A stretch of 41,929 nt of DNA, from the NCBI GenBank assembly GCA_009693435.1, contig SHXF01000035.1:1-41929 (forward strand). The letters are read 5' to 3'. The notes beneath the pieces are model-generated. The model saw only the letters and a list, made by a program, of their open reading frames with translations. It made no database searches and was not told the origin of the DNA. Below, piece after piece: positions 7,776 to 15,986 of this stretch. A program made the position numbers and the translations under genes. The stretch's first letter is position 1, and every line of letters starts with the position of its first letter. The stretch is from Betaproteobacteria bacterium. GTDB lineage: Bacteria > Pseudomonadota > Gammaproteobacteria > Burkholderiales > SG8-39.

Positions 7776-8708
7776 CTACCTGCCGAACTGATCCAGCCAG
7801 ACTCGAGCTATCTCATCCCGTCGTGCAAACCACACCCTGGGATGAGACTTCGCGTATTGGATAAAATTCTCGACAGCGTTTGCGCGACCGGGGTGCCCCG
7901 AAATCCGGGGGCGCAACCCTACGGACATCATCTTGGGAATACGAGCGCTTTCCTTGTACAACTGATCGAAGGTCGCCTTTAGTTCCCTGAAGAACTCGTC
8001 CGGCTCCACAAAACCTGCCGGCTCCACATAACGATAGTCATCTGCCGTTGCCGTATAGGGGACCAGAAGCCATTGTTCCCCATGCACTCGCGTGAAATAC
8101 GGCAGGTCATCTGCGATCGTATCTGAATCATAGAGAAAGCCACCCTCTTCCTGCAGCAACTCGCGGGTATGCAGGCTTACACCCCAGGTGAGTTGTCCGA
8201 CAGGTCTTGTTCCAGTCAAATCCTTGATGACATCCACGGTTCGGCGCAGATGTTGCTTTTCTTCTTCGCGTGTGAGCGTCCGTTGAGGAACCCACCGATA
8301 ACCATGACTTCCAATTTCATGTCCGCGCTCGGCGATGGATCTGGCCGCAGCGGGATTCCCCTCCAAGGCTTTGCCGCAGCAGAAAAATGTCGCCTTCGTC
8401 CGGTGCTTGTCGAAGATGCCGATGAGTCGCCGCAAACCCGTGGAACTGCCGTATTCAAACTGGTTTTCCACATATAGATCCCGCTCTTCGGCGGGCGCCC
8501 GTTTCCCCTCTCCGGCGACGGGATCCAAGCCTGCTTCCTTGAAGACATGTATGCCCGCGTGGTTGCACGAAGCATCCCCGAATTCGAGGCATAATTCAGC
8601 CCCTTCCTCGTAGCTAACCACCAAGTTGACGGCGAGCAAGGCATTCTCGGGCCACTCTACTTTGGGAGGATTTCTGCCGTAACCAATGAAATCTCGGGTC
8701 ATAACCAT
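7776..8708 (-). CDS. Polysaccharide deacetylase-family (PuuE/allantoinase-like) hydrolase, first of a pair
   Basis: This 310-aa protein is a paralogue of the gene downstream: RDFIGYGRNPPKVEWPENALLAVNLVVSYEEG, GSSTGLRRL, HEIGSHGYRW and HPRVWFARRDEIARVW. The His of GSHGYRW and the YEEG segment match active-site positions of PuuE-like allantoinases. No signal peptide is present. A GGGGAGA ribosome site precedes the ATG at 8708. Two paralogues in tandem suggest a heteromer or two related substrates. The gene is divergent from a Bug receptor gene, a pairing that recurs at 25925-28728 in this window and links these enzymes to an imported compound. The substrate is not known. Confidence 0.83.
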   Translation of the reverse strand: MVMTRDFIGYGRNPPKVEWPENALLAVNLVVSYEEGAELCLEFGDASCNHAGIHVFKEAGLDPVAGEGKRAPAEERDLYVENQFEYGSSTGLRRLIGIFDKHRTKATFFCCGKALEGNPAAARSIAERGHEIGSHGYRWVPQRTLTREEEKQHLRRTVDVIKDLTGTRPVGQLTWGVSLHTRELLQEEGGFLYDSDTIADDLPYFTRVHGEQWLLVPYTATADDYRYVEPAGFVEPDEFFRELKATFDQLYKESARIPKMMSVGLRPRISGHPGRANAVENFIQYAKSHPRVWFARRDEIARVWLDQFGR

Positions 8709-9059
8709 CGGCGTCTCCCCACACTAACCTTCACCTGTCGGGCTCAAGGACTCTTGCCCTTCCAATATCTTCTCGTAGTCACAGGACTACTTGACTATCA
8801 TTACTATCCTGCCAGGTCCCCGCCACCCGCCAAAATGCGGCATGCTCCAAAACCAGTATCAGCCCGGGCCAGCGATAGAACCCTCATTCCAGATGCTTTC
8901 GCGCACCTGCGGTTTCGGATGTGGAAACATCGTATTCGCGGACCGAGCCGGATTCCATTATTGCTATACTTAATTCAGATATTCGATCGAAGCTGCGCCG
9001 ATCGAAGCTGCGCCGATCGAAGCTGCATCGCGATATGCTACCGCTAAACTGGAGGAAAC
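8709..9059. other. Divergent intergenic region with a 15-bp triplicate repeat
   Basis: No gene is seen in these 351 bp between the deacetylase pair (-) and a Bug gene (+). At 8984-9028 three 15-bp units follow each other (CGATCGAAGCTGCGC twice, then a copy ending CAT). A TATACT hexamer at 8965-8970 could be a -10 for the plus-strand Bug gene, but no good -35 is spaced correctly. CTGGAGGAAAC directly before 9060 is a strong ribosome site. Confidence 0.7.
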
Positions 9060-10034
9060 ATGAAAGCGACTCGCCACTTGCTGCTGGCAATAATCCCGGT
9101 AGCCGCTGCCGTGCTCTGCAACGCAACGAGCGCGCAGGACTACCCGTCAAAACCGATTCACATCGTCGTGGGCGTCACGCCGGGCGGGTCCACCGACATG
9201 GTGACGAGATTGCTGGCCAATCGATGGTCGCAACGCATGCAACGGCCGGTCATCGTCGAGAACAAACCCGGCGGCAACGGCAACATCGCTGCCGACCTGA
9301 TCGCGAAGTCGAAACCGGACGGGTATGCGCTGCTGCTCACCCCGGGGACGCACGTGATCATGCGCGTTCTCGACCCGGCAACGCCATTCGATCCCATCGC
9401 GGATTTTGAACCGGTCGGTGCGGTGGTCAACCTGTCCTACGTCGTCCTGGCCGGTCCGCGCGTGTCCGCGAACAATCTGCGTGAACTCATTGCCCACGCG
9501 AAGGCGAATCCCGGCAAGCTGAGCTACAGCACGCCCGGCCAGGGAACCATGAACCATCTGGCGATGGAACTGCTGAAGCAGATGGCCGGGGTCGACATTC
9601 TCCCCGTGCATTACAAAGGAGGTCCGGGGGCGATGACGGATGTCATTGCCGGACACATCGACCTGACAATTCAATCGACCGCCGCGGCATCGCCGTTTGT
9701 TCGAAGCGGAAAAGTCAAGGCGCTGGTGGTCGCGGCGGATTCCCGTTTTGCCGATATGCCCGACATACCGACGTCGGAAGAATCCGGCCTGCCGCAATTC
9801 ACCGTCAATAACTGGCTCGCGGTACTCGCTCCGGCCGGAACGCCGCGACCCGTCGTGGAACGTTTGAACGCCGAAATTGCGAACGCGCTGCAGAACCCCG
9901 AGATGAAGACGAAACTCTCCGACGTCGGGGCCAGACCCTTTGCGGGATCGCCGCAAAGTCTCGCTTCGCTGATGAAGGAGGATCAGGCGAAGTGGGCAAA
10001 GCTCATTCAGACCATTCGCATCAAGGCTGAGTGA
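9060..10034 (+). CDS. Bug-family TTT periplasmic solute receptor
   Basis: The 324-aa protein has a signal peptide (hydrophobic 7-20, cleavage near TSA at 23-25). It also has the Bug signature YPSKPIHIVVGVTPGGSTD, RPVIVENKPGGNGNIAAD and PDGYALL. The ribosome site GGAGGAAAC stands 1-9 bp before the ATG. It is transcribed away from the deacetylase-like pair and is followed at 10270 by an isocitrate-lyase-family gene, so it may supply a carboxylate that the lyase cleaves. The 235-bp gap after it has room for a separate promoter, so an operon is not certain. Confidence 0.93.
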   Translation: MKATRHLLLAIIPVAAAVLCNATSAQDYPSKPIHIVVGVTPGGSTDMVTRLLANRWSQRMQRPVIVENKPGGNGNIAADLIAKSKPDGYALLLTPGTHVIMRVLDPATPFDPIADFEPVGAVVNLSYVVLAGPRVSANNLRELIAHAKANPGKLSYSTPGQGTMNHLAMELLKQMAGVDILPVHYKGGPGAMTDVIAGHIDLTIQSTAAASPFVRSGKVKALVVAADSRFADMPDIPTSEESGLPQFTVNNWLAVLAPAGTPRPVVERLNAEIANALQNPEMKTKLSDVGARPFAGSPQSLASLMKEDQAKWAKLIQTIRIKAE

Positions 10035-10269
10035 GTTCCCCAGGCGCAAGCCGCCGGAGTTCCGTTTGACGATTCGAACCTCGACCTTTTCCCCCTTTAC
10101 CGAGGGTGGAAGGGAATTCAATCTTGCCCAATATCGCCCTGTTGCGGGCGGGCTTCGCCTGACGGGCTCGCCCCCCCATTCGGTCCTCGCCGGGTGGCGA
10201 ACTCGCTCATCGCTGCCTCGACTGCGGTGTGCGTCTCAGCATGGACAAGCCAGCTAAGGTGACGCAGCT

Positions 10270-11157
10270 ATGAAGCCGACGACAAAGTTAAGAGAACTGC
10301 TCAGCAGGGACCAGGCGCTGATGGCACCTGGCGCTTTCGATCCGATGGTGGCGAAACTGGTTGAACGCGCGGGGTTTGAGGCGGTGTACATGACCGGGGG
10401 AGGCACTGCCCTTGCCAGGGTGGGCGTGCCGGACGTCGGACTGGTCACCATGACCGAGATGGTGCAAAACGCGGCGGCTATCGCGGAAGCAGTGAGTATT
10501 CCGCTGATCGCCGACGGCGACAGCGGGTACGGCAACCAGATTAACGTACGGCGCACGGTACGGGAGTACGAGCGAGCCGGAGTGGCTGGCATTCACCTGG
10601 AAGACCAGGTCTTCCCCAAGAAATGCGGGCATCTGCTTGGCAAACGTCTGATCCCCCTTGAAGAGGCCGTTCAGAAAATCCGTGCAGCAGTCGACGCGCG
10701 CCATGACCCCGATTTCCTCGTCATCGCACGTTGTGACGCGTTGCTGGTGGCGGGGATGGATGAAGCTGTTCGCCGCGGGCAGGCATACCTGGACGCCGGT
10801 GCGGACATTCTCTTCATCGAATCGCCCCGGACCATGGAGGAGATCGAAACCATTCCCCGGCGGCTCAAGGGCATGCACTTGTTCAACCAGGCCTCGAGCG
10901 GCAAAACGCCATTCCTGTCGGTTGCGGAAGTAACGCGGCTGGGCTTCAAACTGATGATCCTGCCCAACTTCGCCACCCTGGTCGCGATCAAGGCAGTGCG
11001 GGAAGCCCTGGCTGTAATCAAGGAGACAGGATCTGCCGCCGGCGTGCTTGACCGCTGCGCGTCATTCCAGGAATACCTGGAACTGGGGGGATTGCCTGAG
11101 GTGCAGGAGCTGGAGGCCCGGTTTGGCGTACCGGAAGAGGCTCGCACCTCGTTCTAG
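10270..11157 (+). CDS. Isocitrate lyase/PEP mutase superfamily lyase (2-methylisocitrate lyase or oxaloacetate decarboxylase type)
   Basis: The 295-aa protein is a complete (beta/alpha)8 member of the ICL/PEPM superfamily. Visible landmarks are PGAFDPMVAKL, YMTGGG (position of the substrate-binding SGxxx loop), ADGDSGYGN at 81-89 with the metal-binding Asp residues, the signature KKCGH at 117-121, VIARCDA and LFIESP. Such enzymes cleave or form C-C or C-P bonds next to carboxylates (methylisocitrate, dimethylmalate, oxaloacetate). KKCGH favours a C-C lyase. AAGGTGA precedes the ATG. It lies between a Bug receptor and an Ldh-family dehydrogenase on the opposite strand, a setting consistent with carboxylate catabolism. 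The exact substrate is open. Confidence 0.87.
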   Translation: MKPTTKLRELLSRDQALMAPGAFDPMVAKLVERAGFEAVYMTGGGTALARVGVPDVGLVTMTEMVQNAAAIAEAVSIPLIADGDSGYGNQINVRRTVREYERAGVAGIHLEDQVFPKKCGHLLGKRLIPLEEAVQKIRAAVDARHDPDFLVIARCDALLVAGMDEAVRRGQAYLDAGADILFIESPRTMEEIETIPRRLKGMHLFNQASSGKTPFLSVAEVTRLGFKLMILPNFATLVAIKAVREALAVIKETGSAAGVLDRCASFQEYLELGGLPEVQELEARFGVPEEARTSF

Positions 11158-11306
11158 ACCGGGAGGTGCGCTGTTGGCGGGACGCTGCTCCGTGTTCTCA
11201 GCGCCTTTTGGCTACTGCCTCTCGTTGACTTCACCACGACCGACGAACTGCAGTTTCTGACGATCGCCGAAGCGGCGCAACGAATCTGCAAGCGCACCGG
11301 CGCCGA

Positions 11307-12287
11307 CTAGAGCGCCAACAGGCGGTCGTAGACGCGACGTTCAAGCAGGATTCCTTCGTGCAGGCGCTGTTTGCGTTCTCGATACGCGCGTTCGGAAGGA
11401 ATGCGGATCTCTGCCACACCCGGTTGGCGCGGCAACGCCTTGATCGTGGCAATAAGCCGGAGGAGTTCGGCTTGGAAGCGTTCGCGGGGAACCAGCAGGC
11501 CGGGATCGAATACGATAAACAATGGACCGCAATCGAGCACATTCCCATGGGCAAGCGATGAGCCTGCCAGCAGTCCCATCGCCTGGATGGCGAGAGAAAG
11601 ACCAAAACCCTTGTGGCCGCCAAATGGCAGCAGGCCGCCTTTGGCGATTTCGGCGGCGGAATTGGTGGGGCTGCCCTGCGCATCAACACCAATCCCGTCC
11701 GGAAAACTCTCTCCCGTATAGGTGCGCAGCATCACCTCTCCCCAGGTTGCGGCACCCGTGCCCATATCGAACATGAAGGGATCCGGATCGCAGGGCAGCG
11801 CGATCGCCAACGGGTTGACACCGAGCGCCGGCTGCGTCGCGCCCGTGGGCACAACAAACGGCGGACCGCTGACAGTGTGGATGCCGACGAAGCCTGCGCG
11901 GGCTATTTTCTCCAGGTAATAGGCGTTGCGGCCGCTGAACCAGGTATGGGCGATGCCGACTATGCCGACGCCGGTAGCGCGTGCCTTTTCAATGGCAACC
12001 TCTGCACCACGGTGGACCGCGATGTAGCCGACATGATTGCCGCCATCGAGCAGCGCGGAAACCGGCGTTTCGTGCAGGGTGCCGATGGGCCGGCGAGGCG
12101 CCTTTAGCTGTGGCGCTTCGGCTATCGCCAGAATGCGCGGCAGCCCTGCGAAAGCGTAGCCGCAAAGACTGTTGTCGATCAGGTGATCGGTAACGATCTC
12201 GGCTTCATTCGCCGACAAGCCGATGCGGGTGAGAGCACGGCAGCCCAGCGCGCGCTGCTCGCTAACTGAAAGCCTGATTGTGTCCAC
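11307..12287 (-). CDS. Ldh-family (malate/L-lactate/sulfolactate type) NAD(P)-dependent dehydrogenase
   Basis: The protein belongs to the LDH2/MDHG family, which oxidises 2-hydroxyacids with NAD(P) and is unrelated to Rossmann-fold lactate dehydrogenases. Landmarks are ALLDGGNHVGYIA, the AHTWFSGRNAYYLEKIARAGFVG region, GATQPALGVNPLAIALP and GGHKGFGLSLAIQ. I chose GTG 12285-12287 because GGAGGATGAG stands directly upstream, giving 326 aa, normal for the family. A longer frame to 12419 runs through the conserved repeat and operator region and is unlikely to be translated. It may act on a hydroxyacid linked to the convergent lyase gene. Confidence 0.87.
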   Translation of the reverse strand: MDTIRLSVSEQRALGCRALTRIGLSANEAEIVTDHLIDNSLCGYAFAGLPRILAIAEAPQLKAPRRPIGTLHETPVSALLDGGNHVGYIAVHRGAEVAIEKARATGVGIVGIAHTWFSGRNAYYLEKIARAGFVGIHTVSGPPFVVPTGATQPALGVNPLAIALPCDPDPFMFDMGTGAATWGEVMLRTYTGESFPDGIGVDAQGSPTNSAAEIAKGGLLPFGGHKGFGLSLAIQAMGLLAGSSLAHGNVLDCGPLFIVFDPGLLVPRERFQAELLRLIATIKALPRQPGVAEIRIPSERAYRERKQRLHEGILLERRVYDRLLAL

Positions 12288-12322
12288 CTCATCCTCCCGT
12301 CTGCTTGATGCGCAAAGATTGC

Positions 12323-12692
12323 GCGGATCTGACCGGCCGCAGCGCTTCATGAACGTCGTACATTTCATGACTTTTATACGACAAAGTCCCCTATCTGCGG
12401 TATCCGGCGGGCAGTTCAAGTATCATTTTTAAAATACCCTCCGCGAATCACCGCGCCGCGCGCAGCCGCCCGAATCCCGCTTCCAGGTCGTCAATCAGAT
12501 CCTGCGGATGCTCCAGCCCCGCGTGGATGCGAAAGCACGGTCCCGGATAGGGCCAGGTCGTGGCAGTCCGGTAGTCCTTCGGATTGAAGGGCATCACCAG
12601 GCTTTCGTAGCCGCCCCACGATGCGCCGATGCCATAGAGTTCGAGTGCATCGATGAACGCGATGAAGGCCTGCTCCGCGACCGGCTTCAGCA
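12323..12692. repeat. Right copy of the ~370-bp direct repeat
   Basis: This is the partner of 6321-6690 at a constant offset of 6002 bp. Here the metC frame continues beyond the repeat, so this is the parental or intact copy. The distal part of the repeat also holds the upstream region of the Ldh-family gene. Confidence 0.88.
12355..12382. promoter_or_regulatory. Candidate operator, GTCGTA-N16-TACGAC
   Basis: A 6-bp inverted repeat with a 16-bp spacer (GTCGTA at 12355-12360, TACGAC at 12377-12382) lies about 70 bp upstream of the preferred GTG start of the Ldh-family gene. The copy in the left repeat keeps TCGTA and TACGAC at the same spacing although bases between them differ, so the arms may be under selection. 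The regulator is unknown. Confidence 0.4.
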
Positions 12693-13644
12693 CCACGCTG
12701 AACAAGCCGCTTGCGCCGAGGAAGTCGCGCTTCCACAACGCATGACCGGGATCGCCGGGCAGCGCCGGGTGCAGCATCCGCTCCACTTCCGGCTGGCGCG
12801 CGATCCATTCGGCCAACACCACGCCTGTCTCCCAATGCTGCTTCAGGCGCACCGCCATGGTCCGCAGGCCGCGCTGGGCGAGGTAGATGTCGTCCGGCCC
12901 CGCGGTCTGGCCGAGGTCGTAGGTGGTGGCCTTCAGCTTCGGCCAGGCGGCGCGCGTCGCCGTCACGGTGCCGAGCATCGCGTCGGAGTGGCCGACGATG
13001 TACTTGGTGGCGGCGTGCACCGACACGTCCACGCCGTGCGCGAACGGCTTGTAGTACAGCGGCGTGCCCCAGGTGTTGTCCATGATGATGGTGATGCGGC
13101 CCTTACCCGCTTTTCGCGCGGCCTCTGCGATCGCCGGGATATCCTGCATTTCAAAGGTCTGCGATCCGGGTGACTCGACGAAGACGACGCGCGTCTCCGG
13201 CCGGATCAGCGCGGCGATTCCGGCGCCGATCAGCGGGTCGTAATAGGTGGTGCCGACACCGAAGCGCTTCAGCACCCGGTCGGCAAAGTTGCGCGTGGGC
13301 GAATAGACGCTGTCGGTGATGAGCACGTGATCGCCCGCCGCCACATACGAGAGCAGCGCCCCCGCGCAGGCCGCGAGCCCGGAGGGATAGACGACGCAGC
13401 GATGCCCGCCCTCGAGCTCGGCGAGCGCTTCCTCCAGCGCGCGCGTGGTGGGCGTGCCGTGGCGGCCGTAATACGTCCCCGGTTTCTCGACGGCGCGGTC
13501 GCGCTTTTTCTGTTCCCACTCGGCCATGTCGCGCGACAGGATGGTGGATGCGTGGAACACCGGCGGATTGACCACGCCCTCGAAGTCTTCCGGGTGCCGC
13601 CCGGCGCGGACAATTCTGGTTTCGTCTTTCATCGGAATCCCCAT
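12448..13644 (-). CDS. metC: Cystathionine beta-lyase (Cys/Met metabolism PLP enzyme)
   Basis: The 398-aa protein is a full-length gamma-family PLP enzyme. It shows YYGRHGTPTTRALEEALAEL near residues 55-75, YPSGLAA (cofactor phosphate binding), MDNTWGTPL with the pyridine-contacting Asp, and SVHAATKYIVGHSD with the Schiff-base lysine. The NPKDYRT and GLEHPQDLIDDL ends are as in MetC, which cleaves cystathionine to homocysteine, pyruvate and ammonia. Other cystathionine or methionine lyase activities cannot be excluded. ATG 13632 (MKDETRIV) is an alternative start. A duplicate of its last 80 codons lies 6 kb away at 6446-6690. Confidence 0.9.
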   Translation of the reverse strand: MGIPMKDETRIVRAGRHPEDFEGVVNPPVFHASTILSRDMAEWEQKKRDRAVEKPGTYYGRHGTPTTRALEEALAELEGGHRCVVYPSGLAACAGALLSYVAAGDHVLITDSVYSPTRNFADRVLKRFGVGTTYYDPLIGAGIAALIRPETRVVFVESPGSQTFEMQDIPAIAEAARKAGKGRITIIMDNTWGTPLYYKPFAHGVDVSVHAATKYIVGHSDAMLGTVTATRAAWPKLKATTYDLGQTAGPDDIYLAQRGLRTMAVRLKQHWETGVVLAEWIARQPEVERMLHPALPGDPGHALWKRDFLGASGLFSVVLKPVAEQAFIAFIDALELYGIGASWGGYESLVMPFNPKDYRTATTWPYPGPCFRIHAGLEHPQDLIDDLEAGFGRLRAAR

Positions 13645-13774
13645 GCGAGACGGATGCGATCCGCCGGCTGTCGATTGAATGGATCTGGCTCATGCCGCCG
13701 GCAGCAACCGTTCGGTTGCGCACAGCAGCTCGATTCAATTGCGATAATATCGCGCTCGCAGGAAAGTGCCGGTG

Positions 13775-13822
13775 TATCAACACACAAAAGTATCAACACA
13801 AAAAAGCATCAACACAAAAAAG
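13775..13822. repeat. Three 16-bp A-rich units upstream of the cytochrome c gene
   Basis: Three units of the pattern TATCAACACAMAAAAG lie end to end and stop just before the ribosome site GGCGGGAG of the cytochrome gene. The A-rich leader would be transcribed and could alter translation if the copy number changed. It keeps a longer in-frame extension open, which I do not regard as coding. Confidence 0.85.
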
Positions 13823-13837
13823 GCGGGAGTAATCGTC

Positions 13838-14701
13838 ATGCGGAAGCATTCGGGTCTGGCCGCCCTGGCGGCTATCGTGCTGTTGGGAAGCAGCGCGGCG
13901 CAGGCGCAGAAAGGCGCCAGCATGGAACGCGGCAAATACCTGATGGACAGCGTCGTCGCCTGCGGCAACTGCCACGTGGCGCGCGGCGAAAAGGGCACGC
14001 CGATGTTCGACAAAGGGCTCTCGGGCGGCATGATGTTCGACGAACCGCCGTTCAAGGCGATTGCGTCCAACATCACGCCGGATCCGGAAACCGGCATCGG
14101 CAACTGGACCAACGCGCAACTCGGAAAAGCCATACGCGAAGGCGTGCGCCCCGACGGCAGCATCATCGGGCCACCGATGCCGATGGAGTTCTACCGTAAG
14201 ATGTCGGATGCGGATCTTGCGTCGATCGTCGCCTACCTGAAAGCGCAGCCGCCGGTGAAGAACGCGGTTGCCAAGTCCGAGTACCGCATGCCGCTGCCGG
14301 CCAGTTACGGTCCGGCGCTGAAGAAGGTGGCCACGCCCTCATCGAAAAACAAGGTGAGGTACGGCAAATACCTCGCCGACATCGGCCATTGCATGGAATG
14401 CCATACGCCGCGCGAAAAAGGCCACCTGAACATGAAGAAGGTCGGCGCGGGCGGTCAGATGTTCATGGGCCCTTGGGGCGAGAGCATCGCGCGCAACCTA
14501 ACGCCGCATGACAGCGGCCTGAAGGACTGGAGCGATGCGGAAATCGCGCGCGTCGTCCGCGAAGGCTCGGGCAAGGACGGCACACCGCGCAAACCGCCGA
14601 TGGCCTTCGGCTGGTACCAGAACATCAGCGACGAGGACATGAATGCGCTGATCGCCTACCTGCGTTCCCTCAAGCCCAAGGCTTTTGCGGGCAAGGCATA
14701 A
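13838..14701 (+). CDS. Periplasmic dihaem cytochrome c
   Basis: The 287-aa protein has a signal peptide (cleavage after AQA at 21-23) and two CXXCH haem-attachment motifs, CGNCH at 42-46 and CMECH at 185-189, in two related domains. Both domains share the features NITPDxETGIGxW / NLTPHDSGLKDW and a DADLxSIVAYL-like helix. This resembles cytochrome c subunits of membrane dehydrogenase complexes, which usually carry three haems; here only two are present. It probably passes electrons from a periplasmic dehydrogenase to the respiratory chain. No dehydrogenase subunit is adjacent, so the partner is unknown. ATG 13838 follows GGCGGGAG; the longer frame from 13766 runs through the tandem repeat. 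Confidence 0.9.
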   Translation: MRKHSGLAALAAIVLLGSSAAQAQKGASMERGKYLMDSVVACGNCHVARGEKGTPMFDKGLSGGMMFDEPPFKAIASNITPDPETGIGNWTNAQLGKAIREGVRPDGSIIGPPMPMEFYRKMSDADLASIVAYLKAQPPVKNAVAKSEYRMPLPASYGPALKKVATPSSKNKVRYGKYLADIGHCMECHTPREKGHLNMKKVGAGGQMFMGPWGESIARNLTPHDSGLKDWSDAEIARVVREGSGKDGTPRKPPMAFGWYQNISDEDMNALIAYLRSLKPKAFAGKA

Positions 14702-14712
14702 GCAGCATCGAA

Positions 14713-14762
14713 GTCACAATGGGTAACGATGGGGCACGATTGGTCACGATGGGTCACGAGGC
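14713..14762. repeat. Five-unit 10-bp tandem repeat (gtcacgatgg)
   Basis: Five 10-bp units (GTCACAATGG, GTAACGATGG, GGCACGATTG, GTCACGATGG and a partial copy) follow the cytochrome c stop. The same unit length as at 721-820 and 31561-31600 suggests a common mechanism. Confidence 0.85.
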
Positions 14763-14818
14763 GCCCAGTCGCCTCGTTTGCTCACCAACAACTTCCTGCG
14801 GGACCACGCAGGTGCCTG

Positions 14819-15280
14819 TCAGCCGGCCGCCGGTTTCCCGCCGCGTATGTCGCCGCCCCAGTCGGGCACGTCCTTCAGTCCCCAGAAGTTGAGCTCGATC
14901 ATCACGCCGTCGGGATCCTTCAGGAACAACTGATACAGCCCCGACTCCGGCAACGAGCGCGGGAAGAACTCGATGCCCAGTTTGCGAAAGCGCGCGATCA
15001 GCGTCTCCGGATCGGTTGCGAGGAAGGCCACGTGATCGACGACGCCGGTGTTGTCGTTGGCCGCGTGCTTGGGCGTGCCGAGGTAAAAGCGCTCGGCGTC
15101 GGGAATGCCGGACAACCCCATGTGTATCTGGATCTTGCCGTTCACGCCCAGCCAGTAACCGGGAAACGGAAAGTCCGGCCGCGGCATCACTTCGAAGCCG
15201 AGCACATCCACATAAAAATTCCTGGTGCGTTCGAGGTCGCTCGCGCGCACGAAAAAATGGTTGAGTTCGGTAACGGCCAT
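14819..15280 (-). CDS. VOC (glyoxalase/dioxygenase-fold) protein
   Basis: The 153-aa protein is a single-polypeptide vicinal-oxygen-chelate protein: ELNHFFVRASDLERTRNFYVDVLGFEV, then GVVDHVAFLATD and LFLKDPDGVMIELNFW. The paired H...E positions (NH near residue 7, DHVAF, VMIEL) fit a divalent-metal site. Functions in the family include glyoxalase, extradiol dioxygenase and epimerase, and none can be chosen here. ATG 15280 follows AGGAGAG. A longer frame to 15436 lacks homology. The neighbourhood gives no clue to its substrate. Confidence 0.85.
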   Translation of the reverse strand: MAVTELNHFFVRASDLERTRNFYVDVLGFEVMPRPDFPFPGYWLGVNGKIQIHMGLSGIPDAERFYLGTPKHAANDNTGVVDHVAFLATDPETLIARFRKLGIEFFPRSLPESGLYQLFLKDPDGVMIELNFWGLKDVPDWGGDIRGGKPAAG

Positions 15281-15490
15281 CGCGCTCTCCTGTTTCACTT
15301 CGGAATTCTGCAGCTGCTGCGCAGCAGCTCCGATAATACTGCAACGCCCCGAGCGCATGGGGGCGCGCACTGCGCGCGAGCAGCGTCCCGACCAGGCCAT
15401 CGAGATCACCTTGCATATTCCGGCACACGCAAACATCAGCGCTCGCTGTCATTTCCCGTTGGTTGAGATGCGTGTTGTTGCATGACCAGG

Positions 15491-15596
15491 CTACAGGGAC
15501 AGGGCCACGCTCGCGCGATTCGACTACGTCGTGCCCCTGAGTCCGCAGCCAGTCCGCAAGCCCTCGCCCCGCACAGCGATCGATCAAGAACTTCAC
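15491..15596 (-). pseudogene. DUF5615 PIN-like toxin, N-terminal remnant
   Basis: GTG 15596 overlaps the stop of the DUF433 gene (GTGA) and opens a frame reading KFLIDRCAGRGLADWLRTQGHDVV, the typical start of DUF5615 PIN-like toxins with the first catalytic Asp. Similarity ends after about 35 residues. The frame then runs on through antisense of the VOC gene for a further 245 codons that are clearly not toxin. A complete DUF5615 protein is about 115 aa, so the toxin is broken. Confidence 0.7.
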
Positions 15597-15835
15597 TGCA
15601 CCTGAACTGCGTCCAGCGAATCCTGTGCTATGACGGCGTGCGCATAGGTGAGGCAGGCGCGAAGGTCATCTCGCACGAGGTCAGGGTAGTCAGCCAGAAT
15701 GGCATCCTCGGTTTCTCCCTGAGCCAACAGACTCAGGATCAACTCGACGGAAATGCGCATCCCCCGAATGATCGGCTTGCCCCCGAAGATATCGGCATTC
15801 ACGGTAATTCGTTTTAGAAGATCGTCATTTTTCAT
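15593..15835 (-). CDS. DUF433 domain antitoxin-like protein
   Basis: The 80-aa protein matches DUF433: RITVNADIFGGKPIIRGMRISVELILSLLAQGETEDAILADYPDL, a winged-helix-like module that typically precedes DUF5615 PIN-like toxins as their antitoxin. ATG 15835 sits 9 bp after GGAGG and is preferred over 15850. The stop overlaps the start of a truncated toxin gene, so the antitoxin appears to have outlived its partner. It may still repress its own promoter or act on related toxins elsewhere; that is inference. Confidence 0.85.
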   Translation of the reverse strand: MKNDDLLKRITVNADIFGGKPIIRGMRISVELILSLLAQGETEDAILADYPDLVRDDLRACLTYAHAVIAQDSLDAVQVQ

Positions 15836-15986
15836 GGCCAAGTCCTCCATGGACGCCTGCAGATTCTACTCCAGCAAGCCGATCGTCCTCAGCCACTACA
15901 ACTCCCCGGATCTGCATGATCGATGCGCTCGCGGCTTAAACTGTCAGCGCCGGGAAAATTCGCGCCGAGTGGCCTTCGAAGTGAGG

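Noticed and set aside
10035..10269. Riboswitch or terminator in the gap before the ICL-family gene
   Set aside because: A GC-rich GGGCG...CGCCC pairing exists but there is no T-run and no known riboswitch core could be recognised.
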